Below are positions 16,788 through 27,131 of a stretch of DNA of 64,000 nucleotides, one piece after another. The DNA lies in NCBI GenBank assembly GCA_946480015.1, contig CAMLIL010000008.1, positions 1-64,000 on the forward strand, written 5' to 3'. The DNA comes from an uncultured Oxalobacteraceae bacterium (lineage in GTDB: Bacteria; Pseudomonadota; Gammaproteobacteria; Burkholderiales; Burkholderiaceae). A program made the translations under genes and the position numbers. Under the pieces are notes generated by a model. The model searched no databases and had not been told where the DNA came from. It worked only from the letters and a program-made list of their open reading frames with translations. The first letter of the stretch is position 1. Every line of letters starts with the position of its first letter.

Positions 16788-18005
16788 CTAGTTGAGCATT
16801 TCGGTAAAGGGGATGAAACGCACCATGTCGCCGCGCGCGATCGGCTGGCCGGGCGGATTGTCGATCACGCCGTCGCCCCACACGGTCGAGGTCAGCACCC
16901 CGGAACCCTGGTTCGGGAACAGATCCAGCCCGCCGTCGGCGTTGATGCGCGCGCGCAGGAACTCGTTGCGGCGGTCCGCTTTGGTCCAGTCGAAATCGGC
17001 GCGCAGGGCAAAGCTGCGCGGGGCGACATCGCCACGCACGCCCTGCAGGCGCAGGATGAACGGGCGCACGAACAGCAGGAAGGTCACGAAGCTGGACACG
17101 GGATTGCCTGGCAGGCCGAGAAAGAACGCCGAACCGGCGTCCTTATCGATTTCGCCAAAGGCCAGCGGCTTGCCGGGTTTGACGGCGATCTGCCACATGT
17201 TCAGGCGCCCTTCGGCCTGCACGGCCGGGCGGATATGGTCTTCCTCGCCCACCGACACGCCGCCCGAGGTGATGATCAGGTCATTCTCGCGCGCGGCGTC
17301 GCGCAGGGTTTGCCGGGTCGCTTCCAGCGTGTCGGGCACGATGCCGAAATCGGTAATGACGCAGCCGAGGTTTTCGAGCAGGCCGCGCAGGGTGAAGCGG
17401 TTCGAATTGTAGATGGCGCCCGGCGCCAGCGGCTCGCCCGGCATGGCCAGCTCGTCGCCGGTGAAGAACACAGCAACCCGCAGGCGCCGCACGACCGGCA
17501 GGCTGGCCAGTCCGACCGAGGCAGCAAGGCCAAGCTCCTGCCCGCGCAGGCGCGTGCCGGCGGTCAGGATCACGCCGCCGGCGACGATGTCTTCGCCGGT
17601 ACGGCGTATCCATTCGCCCGCCTTGGGCGTGTGCTTGATGGTGACGAAGTTGGGCGGCGTGGTCTCGCACTGCTCCTGCATGACGACCGCATCGGCGCCT
17701 TCGGGAATCAGGGCGCCGGTGAAAATGCGCGCCGCATGGCCGGGCGCGAGGAACTGGCCCACCTGCCCCGCCGGAATGCGCTGGCTGACCACCAGGGTGG
17801 CGTTGCCGCCGGCGCAGTCGGCGGCGCGCACGGCATAACCGTCCATCTGCGTGTTGTCGGCCGAGGGCACGTTGATGGTCGAGGCCTGCGCTTGGGCCAG
17901 TACACGGCCGTTGGCATTGAGCGTCGGCAGCGTTTCGGTGTCGCCGACCGGGCGCGCGGCCTTGAGCAGGAAGTCGAGCGCCTCGCTTACCGACAGCATG
18001 CCCAT
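16788..18005 (-). CDS. moeA: Molybdopterin molybdotransferase MoeA
   Basis: A 405-residue enzyme that inserts molybdate into adenylylated molybdopterin. Recognisable family text includes SADNTQMDGYAVRAAD, RIFTGALIPEGADAVVMQE, the GGVSVGEEDHI motif of the MoCF domain and FFLGLPGNPVSSFVTF. Length and domain order are normal. A second in-frame ATG at 17999 is an alternative start. It lies 4 bases after thrC and 5 before moaD, so the three are probably cotranscribed. Confidence 0.95.
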   Translation of the reverse strand: MGMLSVSEALDFLLKAARPVGDTETLPTLNANGRVLAQAQASTINVPSADNTQMDGYAVRAADCAGGNATLVVSQRIPAGQVGQFLAPGHAARIFTGALIPEGADAVVMQEQCETTPPNFVTIKHTPKAGEWIRRTGEDIVAGGVILTAGTRLRGQELGLAASVGLASLPVVRRLRVAVFFTGDELAMPGEPLAPGAIYNSNRFTLRGLLENLGCVITDFGIVPDTLEATRQTLRDAARENDLIITSGGVSVGEEDHIRPAVQAEGRLNMWQIAVKPGKPLAFGEIDKDAGSAFFLGLPGNPVSSFVTFLLFVRPFILRLQGVRGDVAPRSFALRADFDWTKADRRNEFLRARINADGGLDLFPNQGSGVLTSTVWGDGVIDNPPGQPIARGDMVRFIPFTEMLN

Positions 18006-18009
18006 CGCC

Positions 18010-19485
18010 TTACAGCCCCGTGTTGGTGGCGATGTAGGCCTTCATCTTCTCGACGTCGGCCGGCATGACCACGAATTTCTGCGGCAGCGCTTCGATGTTC
18101 TCGAAGCCGTCCGGGCGCGGCGCATCGGTGCCGAGCGCTTCGAGAATGGTTTCGTTGAACTTGGCGGCCAGCGCGGTTTCCAGCACGATCATCGGCACGC
18201 CCGCTTCCAGATGCTCGCGCGCGACCTTGACGCCGTCCGCGGTATGGGTGTCGATGGTGACGTCGTAGTCGTCCTGCACGTCGCGGATGGTGGCGACGCG
18301 GTCGGCGTGGGTCGATTTACCCGACAGGAAGCCATACTGCGCCACCAGCTTGAATTCGTCGCCATCGCTGCCCGGCTTGCCGGACAGGTCGAAGCCGCCT
18401 TCGGTCTCGACCTTGTGGAACAGCTTGCGCACGCGCTCGGCGTCGCGCCCGACCAGGTCGTAGACGAAGCGCTCGAAGTTGGACGCTTTCGAGATGTCCA
18501 TCGACGGGCTGCTGGTGTGATAGGTCTCGGCCGACTTGCGCACGCGGTACACGCCGGTGCGGAAGAATTCGTCGAGCACGTCGTTTTCGTTGGTGGCGGC
18601 GACCAGTTTCGCGATCGGCAGACCCATCATGCGGGCGATGTGGCCGGCGCATATGTTACCGAAGTTCCCCGACGGGACCGTGAACGAGACCTTCTGGCTG
18701 TTGTCGGTGGTGGCCGCCAGGTAGCCCCGGAAGTAGTACACCACCTGCGCCACGACACGGGCCCAGTTGATCGAATTGACGGTACCGATCTTCTGGCGGG
18801 CCTTGTATGGCAGGTCGTTCGAGACCGCCTTGACCAGGTCCTGGCAATCGTCGAACACGCCTTCGACGGCGATGTTGAAGATGTTCGGGTCCTGCAGGCT
18901 GAACATTTGCGCGGTCTGGAAGGCGCTCATTTTCTTGTGCGGCGAGAGCATGAACACGCGGATGCCCTTCTTGCCGCGCATGGCGTACTCGGCGGCGCTG
19001 CCGGTGTCGCCCGAGGTGGCGCCGAAAATATTCAGTTCCGCTCCGGTCTTGGCCAGCGTGTACTCGAACAGGTTCCCCAGCAGCTGCATGGCCATGTCCT
19101 TGAAGGCCAGGGTCGGGCCGTTCGACAGCGCCTGCAGCAGCAGGGTCTTGCCGCCATCTTTCTCCAGCACGCGCAGGGGAGTGATCTCGGCGGCGGATTC
19201 GCCGTTGCGCGCATTGCGGTACACCTCGGCGGTGTAGGTCTTTTTGGTCAGTGCGCGCAGGTCTTGTTCAGGGATGTCGGTGGCGAATTTTTGCAGGATC
19301 TCGTAGGCCAGGTCGGCATACGACAGCTTGCGCCACGCGTCCAGTTCCGCCCCGGTCACCTGCGGATATTCCGCCGGCAGGTACAGGCCGCCGTCCGGCG
19401 CCAGGCCGCCCAGCAGGATATCGGAAAATTGTTGGGGAACTTGCGAAGCGTCCGACTTGGCGGCGCGGGTAGACACGTAATGCAT
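18010..19485 (-). CDS. thrC: Threonine synthase
   Basis: This PLP enzyme converts O-phosphohomoserine to threonine. It has 491 residues, the length of the proteobacterial ThrC class. The N-terminus MHYVSTRAAK sets the start at 19485. The PLP lysine is in GPTLAFKDMAMQLLGN, and the phosphate-binding region is ATSGDTGSAAEYAM. Homoserine dehydrogenase, a frequent neighbour in this bacterial group, is absent; thrC instead follows the degradative kbl-tdh-sdaA genes. A TATAAT at 19545-19550 may give it a separate promoter. Confidence 0.96.
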   Translation of the reverse strand: MHYVSTRAAKSDASQVPQQFSDILLGGLAPDGGLYLPAEYPQVTGAELDAWRKLSYADLAYEILQKFATDIPEQDLRALTKKTYTAEVYRNARNGESAAEITPLRVLEKDGGKTLLLQALSNGPTLAFKDMAMQLLGNLFEYTLAKTGAELNIFGATSGDTGSAAEYAMRGKKGIRVFMLSPHKKMSAFQTAQMFSLQDPNIFNIAVEGVFDDCQDLVKAVSNDLPYKARQKIGTVNSINWARVVAQVVYYFRGYLAATTDNSQKVSFTVPSGNFGNICAGHIARMMGLPIAKLVAATNENDVLDEFFRTGVYRVRKSAETYHTSSPSMDISKASNFERFVYDLVGRDAERVRKLFHKVETEGGFDLSGKPGSDGDEFKLVAQYGFLSGKSTHADRVATIRDVQDDYDVTIDTHTADGVKVAREHLEAGVPMIVLETALAAKFNETILEALGTDAPRPDGFENIEALPQKFVVMPADVEKMKAYIATNTGL

Positions 19486-19544
19486 AGCTGAGAAAAGTCC
19501 GTTTTGAGCGTGAAGCGGGAGCAAACCAATGCGATCAGACCATT

Positions 19545-19550
19545 ATTATA
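19545..19550 (-). promoter_or_regulatory. Possible -10 box upstream of thrC
   Basis: The 74-base gap between sdaA and thrC contains a perfect minus-strand TATAAT in an AT-rich patch. No good -35 is visible at the right distance. Confidence 0.3.
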
Positions 19551-19559
19551 TATGCTGAA

Positions 19560-20951
<1,392 letters not shown>

Positions 20952-20960
20952 GGTGGCTCC

Positions 20961-21908
20961 TCAGGCAGGCTGGATGGCGGTGACGTTCTCGAGCATGTCG
21001 GCCACCAGTTCGGGCAGCTGGATGCGCGGCTTCCAGCCCCAGTCGGCCCTGGCCTGGCTGTCGTCGATGCTGTGCGGCCAGCTGGCGGCGATGGCCTGGC
21101 GCTCGTCGGGCTGATAGCGGATCGTAAAGTCAGGCAGGTGCGCGCTAATGGCTTCGGCCAGCTCGCCAGGGCTGAACGAGACTCCGGCCACGTTGTACGA
21201 CGAACGGATGGTGATGCGCTCGGCCGGTGCGTCCATCAGCTCGATGGTGGCGCGGATCGCGTCCGGCATGTAGATCATCGGCAGCGTCGTTTGGGGGCCG
21301 AGGAAGCAGTCGTAACGCTCGCCGCGCAGGGCCGCATGGAAGATGGCGATGGCGTAGTCGGTGGTGCCGCCGCCCGGCGGCGACTTGTAGCTGATGATGC
21401 CGGGATAGCGGATGCTGCGCACGTCGACGCCGTACCGATGGAAGTAGTACTCGCACAGGCGTTCGCCGGCCAGCTTGCTGATGCCGTAGATCGAGGCCGG
21501 GTCCATGACCGCATGCTGGGGCGTGGCCTGGTTCGGGGTATGCGGCCCGAAAGCGGCGATCGACGATGGCCAGAACACCCGCAGCGGCTTGCCGGCTTCA
21601 TTGCGCTCGCGCGCCACTTCCAGGATGTTGAGCAGGCCGTCCATGTTCAGGTGCCAGGCCTTGAGCGGCAGCTTTTCGCCGGTGGCCGACAGCAGCGCCG
21701 CCAGCTGATAGATCTGGGTGATGCCTTCATCGGCCACCAGTCTGGCGATACGGGTGCGGTCAAGCACGTCGAGCGGCAGGTAGCGCGCGGCCTTATGCAC
21801 ATTGCCGGCACCGATATCGGCGGCGATGACGTCATGGCGACGCGCCAGCGCCTCCACCAGTTCGCTGCCGATCTGCCCGTTGGCGCCTATGACGAGAATG
21901 CGTTCCAT
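20961..21908 (-). CDS. tdh: NAD-dependent L-threonine 3-dehydrogenase (SDR type)
   Basis: A 315-residue extended short-chain dehydrogenase that oxidises threonine to 2-amino-3-ketobutyrate. The NAD motif is ILVIGANGQIGSELVEAL. The catalytic SxnYxxxK elements are WPSSIAAFGP and the Tyr/Lys of SIYGISKLAGE. RYPGIISYKSPPGGGTTDYA is a hallmark of epimerase-like threonine dehydrogenases rather than the zinc-dependent Tdh. It lies 32 bases after kbl, whose product uses the unstable intermediate. The start at 21908 excludes a long non-homologous upstream extension. Confidence 0.94.
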   Translation of the reverse strand: MERILVIGANGQIGSELVEALARRHDVIAADIGAGNVHKAARYLPLDVLDRTRIARLVADEGITQIYQLAALLSATGEKLPLKAWHLNMDGLLNILEVARERNEAGKPLRVFWPSSIAAFGPHTPNQATPQHAVMDPASIYGISKLAGERLCEYYFHRYGVDVRSIRYPGIISYKSPPGGGTTDYAIAIFHAALRGERYDCFLGPQTTLPMIYMPDAIRATIELMDAPAERITIRSSYNVAGVSFSPGELAEAISAHLPDFTIRYQPDERQAIAASWPHSIDDSQARADWGWKPRIQLPELVADMLENVTAIQPA

Positions 21909-21940
21909 GTCGGGGTCCCATCTGTTCTTGTGAAACGTTC

Positions 21941-23143
21941 TTAGTGCAGGATGCCCAGCTCGTGACCGGCCTGCTCGAAGGCGCGCAGCACGGTGTCGAG
22001 CTGCTCGCGGGTGTGCGCCGCCGACAGCTGCACGCGCACGCGCGCCTGCCCCATCGGCACCACAGGATAGAAAAAGCCGGACAACAGCACGCCCAGTTCG
22101 AACATGCGGGCGGCGAAACGCTGCGCGACCGGCGCTTCGAACAGCATCACCGGGATCACCGGATGGGTGCCCGGCTTGATGGTGAAGCCCAGACGCTGCA
22201 CCTGCTCGCGGAAGTAGGCGGCGTTTTCGTGCAGGCGGTCGCGCAGTTCGGTCGAGTGCGACAGGCGTTCGAGCACGGCCAGCGAGGCGCCGGCAATGGA
22301 CGGGGCCAGCGAATTGGAAAACAGATAGGGGCGCGACTTCTGGCGCAGGGTGTCGATGACTTCCTTGCGCCCGGCCGTAAAGCCGCCCATGGCCCCGCCC
22401 AGCGCCTTGCCGAGCGTGCCGGTGATGATGTCGACGCGTTCCACGACGTTGTGGTGCTCGTGCGTTCCGCGCCCGGTCTTGCCCATGAAGCCGGTGGCGT
22501 GGCACTCGTCGATCATGACGAGGGCGCCGTAGCGGTCGGCCAGCGCGCAGATCTTGTCCAGCTGGGCGATGGTGCCGTCCATGGAAAACACGCCGTCGGT
22601 CGCGATGACCTTGTGGCGCGCCCCGCCGGCCGCCTGCAGCTGCGCTTCCAGGTCGGCCATGTCGTTATGCTGGTAGCGCAAGCGCGCGGCCTTGCACAGG
22701 CGGATGCCGTCGATGATGGAGGCGTGGTTGAGCGCATCGGAAATGATCGCGTCCTGCTCGTCGAACAGCGGCTCGAACAGGCCGCCGTTGGCGTCGAACG
22801 CGGCGGCGTAGAGGATGCAGTCATCCAGGCCCAGGAAAGCGGCGAGCGCCGCTTCGAGCTGCTTGTGCACGGTCTGGGTGCCGCAGATGAAGCGCACCGA
22901 CGACAGCCCGTAGCCGTAGCGCTCGGTGGCGGCAATCGACGCCTGCTGGATTTGCAGGTCGCCCGACAGGCCCAGATAATTGTTGGCGCACATGTTGATG
23001 AGCGTGCGGCCATCCTCGGCGGTGACCACCGCGCCCTGGCGCGAAGCCAGCACGCGCTCGGGCTTGTACAACCCCTGCTCGCGCAGCCTGTCGAGATTTG
23101 CGCTTAACCCGCCGTAGAACGCTTGCCTGGCCTGATCGCTCAT
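21941..23143 (-). CDS. kbl: Glycine C-acetyltransferase (2-amino-3-ketobutyrate CoA ligase)
   Basis: A 400-residue alpha-oxoamine synthase. It cleaves 2-amino-3-ketobutyrate with CoA to glycine and acetyl-CoA. Family features include [28 protein letters not shown] and the PLP lysine in [17 protein letters not shown]. The start at 23143 ([13 protein letters not shown]) is the family N-terminus. It is the first gene of kbl-tdh-sdaA and is divergent from an XRE-cupin regulator 128 bases away. Confidence 0.95.
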   Translation of the reverse strand: MSDQARQAFYGGLSANLDRLREQGLYKPERVLASRQGAVVTAEDGRTLINMCANNYLGLSGDLQIQQASIAATERYGYGLSSVRFICGTQTVHKQLEAALAAFLGLDDCILYAAAFDANGGLFEPLFDEQDAIISDALNHASIIDGIRLCKAARLRYQHNDMADLEAQLQAAGGARHKVIATDGVFSMDGTIAQLDKICALADRYGALVMIDECHATGFMGKTGRGTHEHHNVVERVDIITGTLGKALGGAMGGFTAGRKEVIDTLRQKSRPYLFSNSLAPSIAGASLAVLERLSHSTELRDRLHENAAYFREQVQRLGFTIKPGTHPVIPVMLFEAPVAQRFAARMFELGVLLSGFFYPVVPMGQARVRVQLSAAHTREQLDTVLRAFEQAGHELGILH

Positions 23144-23199
23144 GTCCGCTCCGTGGTATCGTATGATCGAATCGCACAATTCCGCGATATCGAACACAA

Positions 23200-23215
23200 A
23201 TTCAATATAATGAAT
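23200..23215. promoter_or_regulatory. Candidate operator between kbl and the XRE-cupin regulator
   Basis: The inverted repeat ATTCA-N6-TGAAT encloses a plus-strand TATAAT (23206-23211), 61 bases upstream of the regulator start. A site here could control the regulator and the divergent kbl operon. No good -35 is seen for either direction. Confidence 0.4.
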
Positions 23216-23271
23216 ACTAACCAAAGCCGCCTGCGATGGCAAGCTCAGTTCCTGAATGTACCTGAAAACCG

Positions 23272-23847
23272 ATGACAGCCTCCGTACAGACCAACTCCCC
23301 TCCTGAAGTAGGTGCCACACTGCAACGTTTGCGGCTGGCGCGCGGGCTGACCCTGGAAGACCTGTCGCGCATCGCCGGTGTATCAAAATCGATGCTGTCG
23401 CAGATCGAGCGCGAGAAAGCCAACCCGACCATTGCGATCACCTGGCGGCTGGCCAACGCGCTGGGCGTGCCGATCGGCGAGCTGCTGGCATCGAGCGCGC
23501 GCCCGGTGGCCAAGGTGCGCGTGCTGGAAGCGCACGAGACGCCCACCCTGCCCGGCCAGCATGCCGGCTATGTGCTGCGCATCCTGGGACCGATGGAGCT
23601 GGCCGGCAAGTACGAGTGGTATGAATTGACCCTGGCGCCGGGTGGCGAACTGGCCTCGCAGGCGCACGATCCCGGCACCAGCGAGCATGTGACGGTGCTG
23701 CACGGAACGCTGGAGGTGGATGCCGGCGGCGAACGCCACAAGGTGCGGATGGGTGCCACGGCGCGCTATGCGGCCGACCAGGATCACGTGCTGCGCAATC
23801 CCGGCAAGACCGAAACCAAGGCGCTGCTTGTGGTGGTGCACCGCTGA
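23272..23847 (+). CDS. XRE-cupin transcriptional regulator, probable regulator of kbl-tdh
   Basis: A 191-residue protein. The N-terminal HTH (residues 14-70: [37 protein letters not shown]) is joined to a C-terminal cupin (about 110-190, with [21 protein letters not shown] and [16 protein letters not shown]). Regulators of this build (PuuR/SutR-like) sense small metabolites through the cupin. Its divergent position makes the threonine catabolic operon the likely target; this is inference. An in-frame coding-like tail follows its stop codon. Confidence 0.92.
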   Translation: MTASVQTNSPPEVGATLQRLRLARGLTLEDLSRIAGVSKSMLSQIEREKANPTIAITWRLANALGVPIGELLASSARPVAKVRVLEAHETPTLPGQHAGYVLRILGPMELAGKYEWYELTLAPGGELASQAHDPGTSEHVTVLHGTLEVDAGGERHKVRMGATARYAADQDHVLRNPGKTETKALLVVVHR

Positions 23848-23949
23848 GTTCATTATCGTTTGCTCGATGAATCGGCGAAACGCGGGTTCAAGGCGGTGGA
23901 ACTGGACGCTCGCGTGCTGCTTGAAGCGGACCAGCCGGCGGACTGCTAG
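23848..23949 (+). other. In-frame coding-like tail after the XRE-cupin stop
   Basis: After the TGA at 23845-23847 the same frame stays open for 33 codons to a TAG at 23947. It reads as plausible protein (RLLDESAKRGFKAVELDARV, then LLEADQPADC). There is no start codon with a ribosome-binding site. It could be the degraded 3' end of a lost gene or a chance open frame in GC-rich DNA. I do not recognise a family. Confidence 0.3.
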
Positions 23950-26372
23950 CGCGGGTTGTTGGCGTCGATAACGGCCAGCAGTTCGATCTCGTCGTAGGGC
24001 AGCGAGGTTTTGACCGGCGCGACCCAGTTGCCGATCCAGTCGGCCAGCTTGTCGGCGGCGATCGGGCGGCTCATGAAGTAGCCCTGGCCCTGGTCGCAGC
24101 CGAGCGCGGACAGCAACCGCCATACGGCTTCGCTCTCGATGCCTTCGGCCACCACGCGCAGTCCCATGTTGTGGCCCAGGTCGATCGTCGAACGGACGAT
24201 CTTGGTATCGCCCACGTCGTTTTCCATGTTCAGCACGAAGCTCTTGTCGATTTTCAGTTCGTCCACCGGCAGGCGCTTGAGGTAGGCCAGCGAGGAGTAG
24301 CCGGTGCCGAAATCGTCGATCGACAGGTCCACGCCCATCGCATGCAGGCGTTCCAGGGTCTGCTGGGCGCGCACCGGGTCGTCCATGATGGCGCTTTCGG
24401 TGATCTCCAGGCAGAACGCGCCGGCGGCGACCTGATGGCGTTCGAGGATGTCGTTGAACTTGGTCGGCAGGTCCTGGTCGAGCAGGTCGCGGGTGGACAG
24501 GTTGACCGATATCTTGATGTCGATGCCCTGCTGCGCCAGCTCGCGGCACAGCGCGGCCGACTGGTCCAGCACCCAGCGCGTGAGCACCCGGATAAAGCCG
24601 GTCTGCTCGGCGAAGGGAATGAATTCGTCGGGGAAGACGTTGCCGCGCTCCGGATGAATCCAGCGCACCAGCGCTTCGACGCCGACCACCGCGCCGGTGT
24701 CGAGGCGCAGCTTGGGCTGGACGTGCAGGCGGAATTCCTTGCGCTCGATGGCGTTGCGCAGCTCGGTCAGCAGGCCCAGACTCTGCTCGCTCGATTTGTC
24801 CATCACCGAGTCGTACAGCACCGCGCCGTCGTTGCGCTGCTTGGCCGTGTACATGGCCACTTCGGCCATCGACAGCAGGGCTTCGGCGTCGGCGCCGCTC
24901 ATGGGGAAGCCGGCGATACCCAGGCCGGCGCCGATGTCGACGGTTTGATCTTCCAGCGATAGCGGCGCTTCCAGCGCGTGCAGGATGCGGGCGGCGATGG
25001 CGTGCGCCTGCTCGACGCCGACGGCCGGCAGCAGTACCGCGAATTCGTCGCCACCCAAGCGCGCCAGCTGGGCCGAGGGATGCGAGCTGGCCAGCTGCGT
25101 CTGCAGGCGTTCGGCAACCTGGCGCAGCAAGGCGTCGCCAAAGCTGTGGCCCATGACGTCGTTGACGTGCTTGAAGCGGTCCAGGTCCATCATCAGCACG
25201 AACACAGGATACGCATGCTTGCGCGCTTCGGCCAGCGATTCGTCCAGCATCAGCACGAACTGGGCGCGGTTGGGCAGGCTGGTCAGCGGATCCCAATAGG
25301 CCAGGCGGCGGATTTCCCGTTCGCGCTTGGCGATCCCGTCGCGCATGCTGCCGAAGGCCTTGGCGAGGGCGCCGATTTCATCGCCGCGCGAGCATTCGAT
25401 CTCGCCGCGGTAGTCGCCGCGCTCGAGGCGGCTCGCAGTGCCGGCCAGCTCGCGCAGCGGCTGGGCGATGCGCTTGGCGGTGACGATGGAGGCCAGCGCA
25501 CCCAGCACCACGCCGGCGATGGTCAGCACGACCAGGGTGCGTTTCAGGCTGTTGTACTGGGCGGTGGCGTCGTCGATCGAACGGGCCAGCATGACGCTGG
25601 CGCTGTGCCCCGCGCCGACGCCGATCGGCAGCAGACGCGCGCTGTACTGGCTGGCGTCGATGCTGAGGTCGACCGGGTGGCCCGGCGCATCCGGTATCGC
25701 CGCCAGCTGGCTTGCCACGGCGGCCATGGCGTTCGCGGGCAGCGTCGATTCGAGCGGATGCCAGGCGCCGCCCGGGGCGCGCGTCAGGATGGCCACTTCA
25801 AGGCTGGACAGCTGCTGCATATCCACGGCCATCTGGCGCTCGATGGAAAAGCCCATCACGACCCAGGCGATGGTGATGGGCGCCTTGACCGGCATGACCA
25901 CGATCTGCACCGCGCGGCCGTCGACGATGGAAACGGTGGTGGCGCCGTCGGACTGTTCGGCGGCGTCGAGCATGCCCAGCACCTGCGCGGCCAGCGCATC
26001 GGCGTTGGCGATGCCGGTCTTGACCAGCACCTCGCGCTCGCCGTCGATCAGCATGGTCAGGTTGGCGCGGGCGCGGCGCGCGCTGTTTTCCAGTGCCGAG
26101 GCGATGGTGGCGCTGTCGGCGCCGCCGACCGCCTGGACGAAGCCGGTGTCGCGCGCCAGGACCTGGGCGCTGAAGCGCTGCTTCTGGGCGTTTTGCTCCA
26201 TCAGCTTGCGGAAGACTTTTTCGCCGTTGAGCAGTTCGGTGGCGATTTCGGAACGTGCGTTGTTGTCGATGCCTTTCTGGATGACCACCAGGCCGACCAC
26301 CTGCACCGCGATCAGCAGCAGCAGGAACAAGGTGGCGATGCGCCCTTCCAGGCTGTGGAAACGCAGCCTCAT
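23946..26372 (-). CDS. Membrane-bound GGDEF-EAL protein (c-di-GMP turnover)
   Basis: About 808 residues: an N-terminal transmembrane helix, a periplasmic sensor region (about 35-270), a second helix (about 275-300), a HAMP linker with ERGDYRGEIECSRGDEIG, a GGDEF domain (GGDEF at 440-444) and an EAL domain (EAL at 566-568, then DDFGTGYSSLAYLKR and AEGIESE). Both catalytic signatures are intact, so it may make and degrade c-di-GMP. The ATG at 26372 was chosen; a GTG at 26378 overlaps the stop of the upstream cupredoxin-like gene. The two are coupled, suggesting the cupredoxin protein feeds its sensor. Confidence 0.93.
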   Translation of the reverse strand: MRLRFHSLEGRIATLFLLLLIAVQVVGLVVIQKGIDNNARSEIATELLNGEKVFRKLMEQNAQKQRFSAQVLARDTGFVQAVGGADSATIASALENSARRARANLTMLIDGEREVLVKTGIANADALAAQVLGMLDAAEQSDGATTVSIVDGRAVQIVVMPVKAPITIAWVVMGFSIERQMAVDMQQLSSLEVAILTRAPGGAWHPLESTLPANAMAAVASQLAAIPDAPGHPVDLSIDASQYSARLLPIGVGAGHSASVMLARSIDDATAQYNSLKRTLVVLTIAGVVLGALASIVTAKRIAQPLRELAGTASRLERGDYRGEIECSRGDEIGALAKAFGSMRDGIAKREREIRRLAYWDPLTSLPNRAQFVLMLDESLAEARKHAYPVFVLMMDLDRFKHVNDVMGHSFGDALLRQVAERLQTQLASSHPSAQLARLGGDEFAVLLPAVGVEQAHAIAARILHALEAPLSLEDQTVDIGAGLGIAGFPMSGADAEALLSMAEVAMYTAKQRNDGAVLYDSVMDKSSEQSLGLLTELRNAIERKEFRLHVQPKLRLDTGAVVGVEALVRWIHPERGNVFPDEFIPFAEQTGFIRVLTRWVLDQSAALCRELAQQGIDIKISVNLSTRDLLDQDLPTKFNDILERHQVAAGAFCLEITESAIMDDPVRAQQTLERLHAMGVDLSIDDFGTGYSSLAYLKRLPVDELKIDKSFVLNMENDVGDTKIVRSTIDLGHNMGLRVVAEGIESEAVWRLLSALGCDQGQGYFMSRPIAADKLADWIGNWVAPVKTSLPYDEIELLAVIDANNPR

Positions 26373-26374
26373 GC

Positions 26375-26998
26375 TCACTGGCCCGGCGCGTCCGCGAGCG
26401 CCGGCTTCATGGCCAGTTTGAAGGCCACCGGGGTGATGCTGTCGCCGCCCTTGAGCTGGATTATCTGTTCGGCGGTGGCGCCGCTCATGTTGTAGTGCCA
26501 GGCCGATACGCTGGCCTTGGCGCCGGCCGGCAGGTCGATGCGCGCCCTGCCCTCCGCGTCGGTGCGGGCGAAGTATGGGGTGTCGACCACCTTGACGTAG
26601 GCCACCATGCGGTCGTGGATATTGCAGCCGAGCACCACGGTGCCGGCCTTGTCGAACACCTGGGTGGCGGCCGCCACGCCCGAATACAGTTTCTGGTCGA
26701 ACTTCTTGGCGGGCGAGAAGGAATAGATGTGGTGCTTGACCTTGTCGTTATTCGGAAACGAAATCATCGCGCCAGTCTGGATCACGCTGACCAGCGGGAT
26801 GAATTTCAGGCCGCGCTGCTCGATCACGGCCGCCTTGGGATTGCCCGGCGCGGCCCCGTCGATGTCGACATACACCACGGTATCGGCCAGCGGCTTGCCG
26901 GCGCTGTCGGTCACCTGGACCGCCACGCCGCCGGCCCAGGCCGCCGCCGCGCTGGCGCACAGGCAGCCGGCCAGGAAGGGATGCAATACACTCTTCAT
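26375..26998 (-). CDS. Periplasmic cupredoxin-like protein (methylamine utilization protein type)
   Basis: A 207-residue secreted protein with signal peptide (MKSVLHPFLAGCLCASAAAAWA). It has a plastocyanin/cupredoxin-like domain with candidate type-1 copper ligands: His in DKVKHHIYSFSP and the C-x2-H-x2-M motif in VLGCNIHDRM. A peptidase-associated-like beta domain follows (TDAEGRARIDLPAGA). Annotated relatives are called methylamine utilization proteins, but nothing here ties it to methylamine. Overlap with the GGDEF-EAL gene suggests it binds copper or a redox signal and passes it to that sensor (inference). Confidence 0.85.
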   Translation of the reverse strand: MKSVLHPFLAGCLCASAAAAWAGGVAVQVTDSAGKPLADTVVYVDIDGAAPGNPKAAVIEQRGLKFIPLVSVIQTGAMISFPNNDKVKHHIYSFSPAKKFDQKLYSGVAAATQVFDKAGTVVLGCNIHDRMVAYVKVVDTPYFARTDAEGRARIDLPAGAKASVSAWHYNMSGATAEQIIQLKGGDSITPVAFKLAMKPALADAPGQ

Positions 26999-27131
26999 CG
27001 CCACAATCATAATAAGTCGACAAGGGGCACCCGCGCACGACGGGCATTCGACCTATTGTAGCTGCTGAAGATGATTCCGTAGAAGAACTTTTCCTGCATC
27101 GGACCTGAATGGCATGAGCCGCAACAAAAGT

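Noticed and set aside
26375..26998. A methylamine utilization pathway, from the usual family name of this protein
   Set aside because: No methylamine dehydrogenase, mau or related genes are near; the name reflects only distant similarity.
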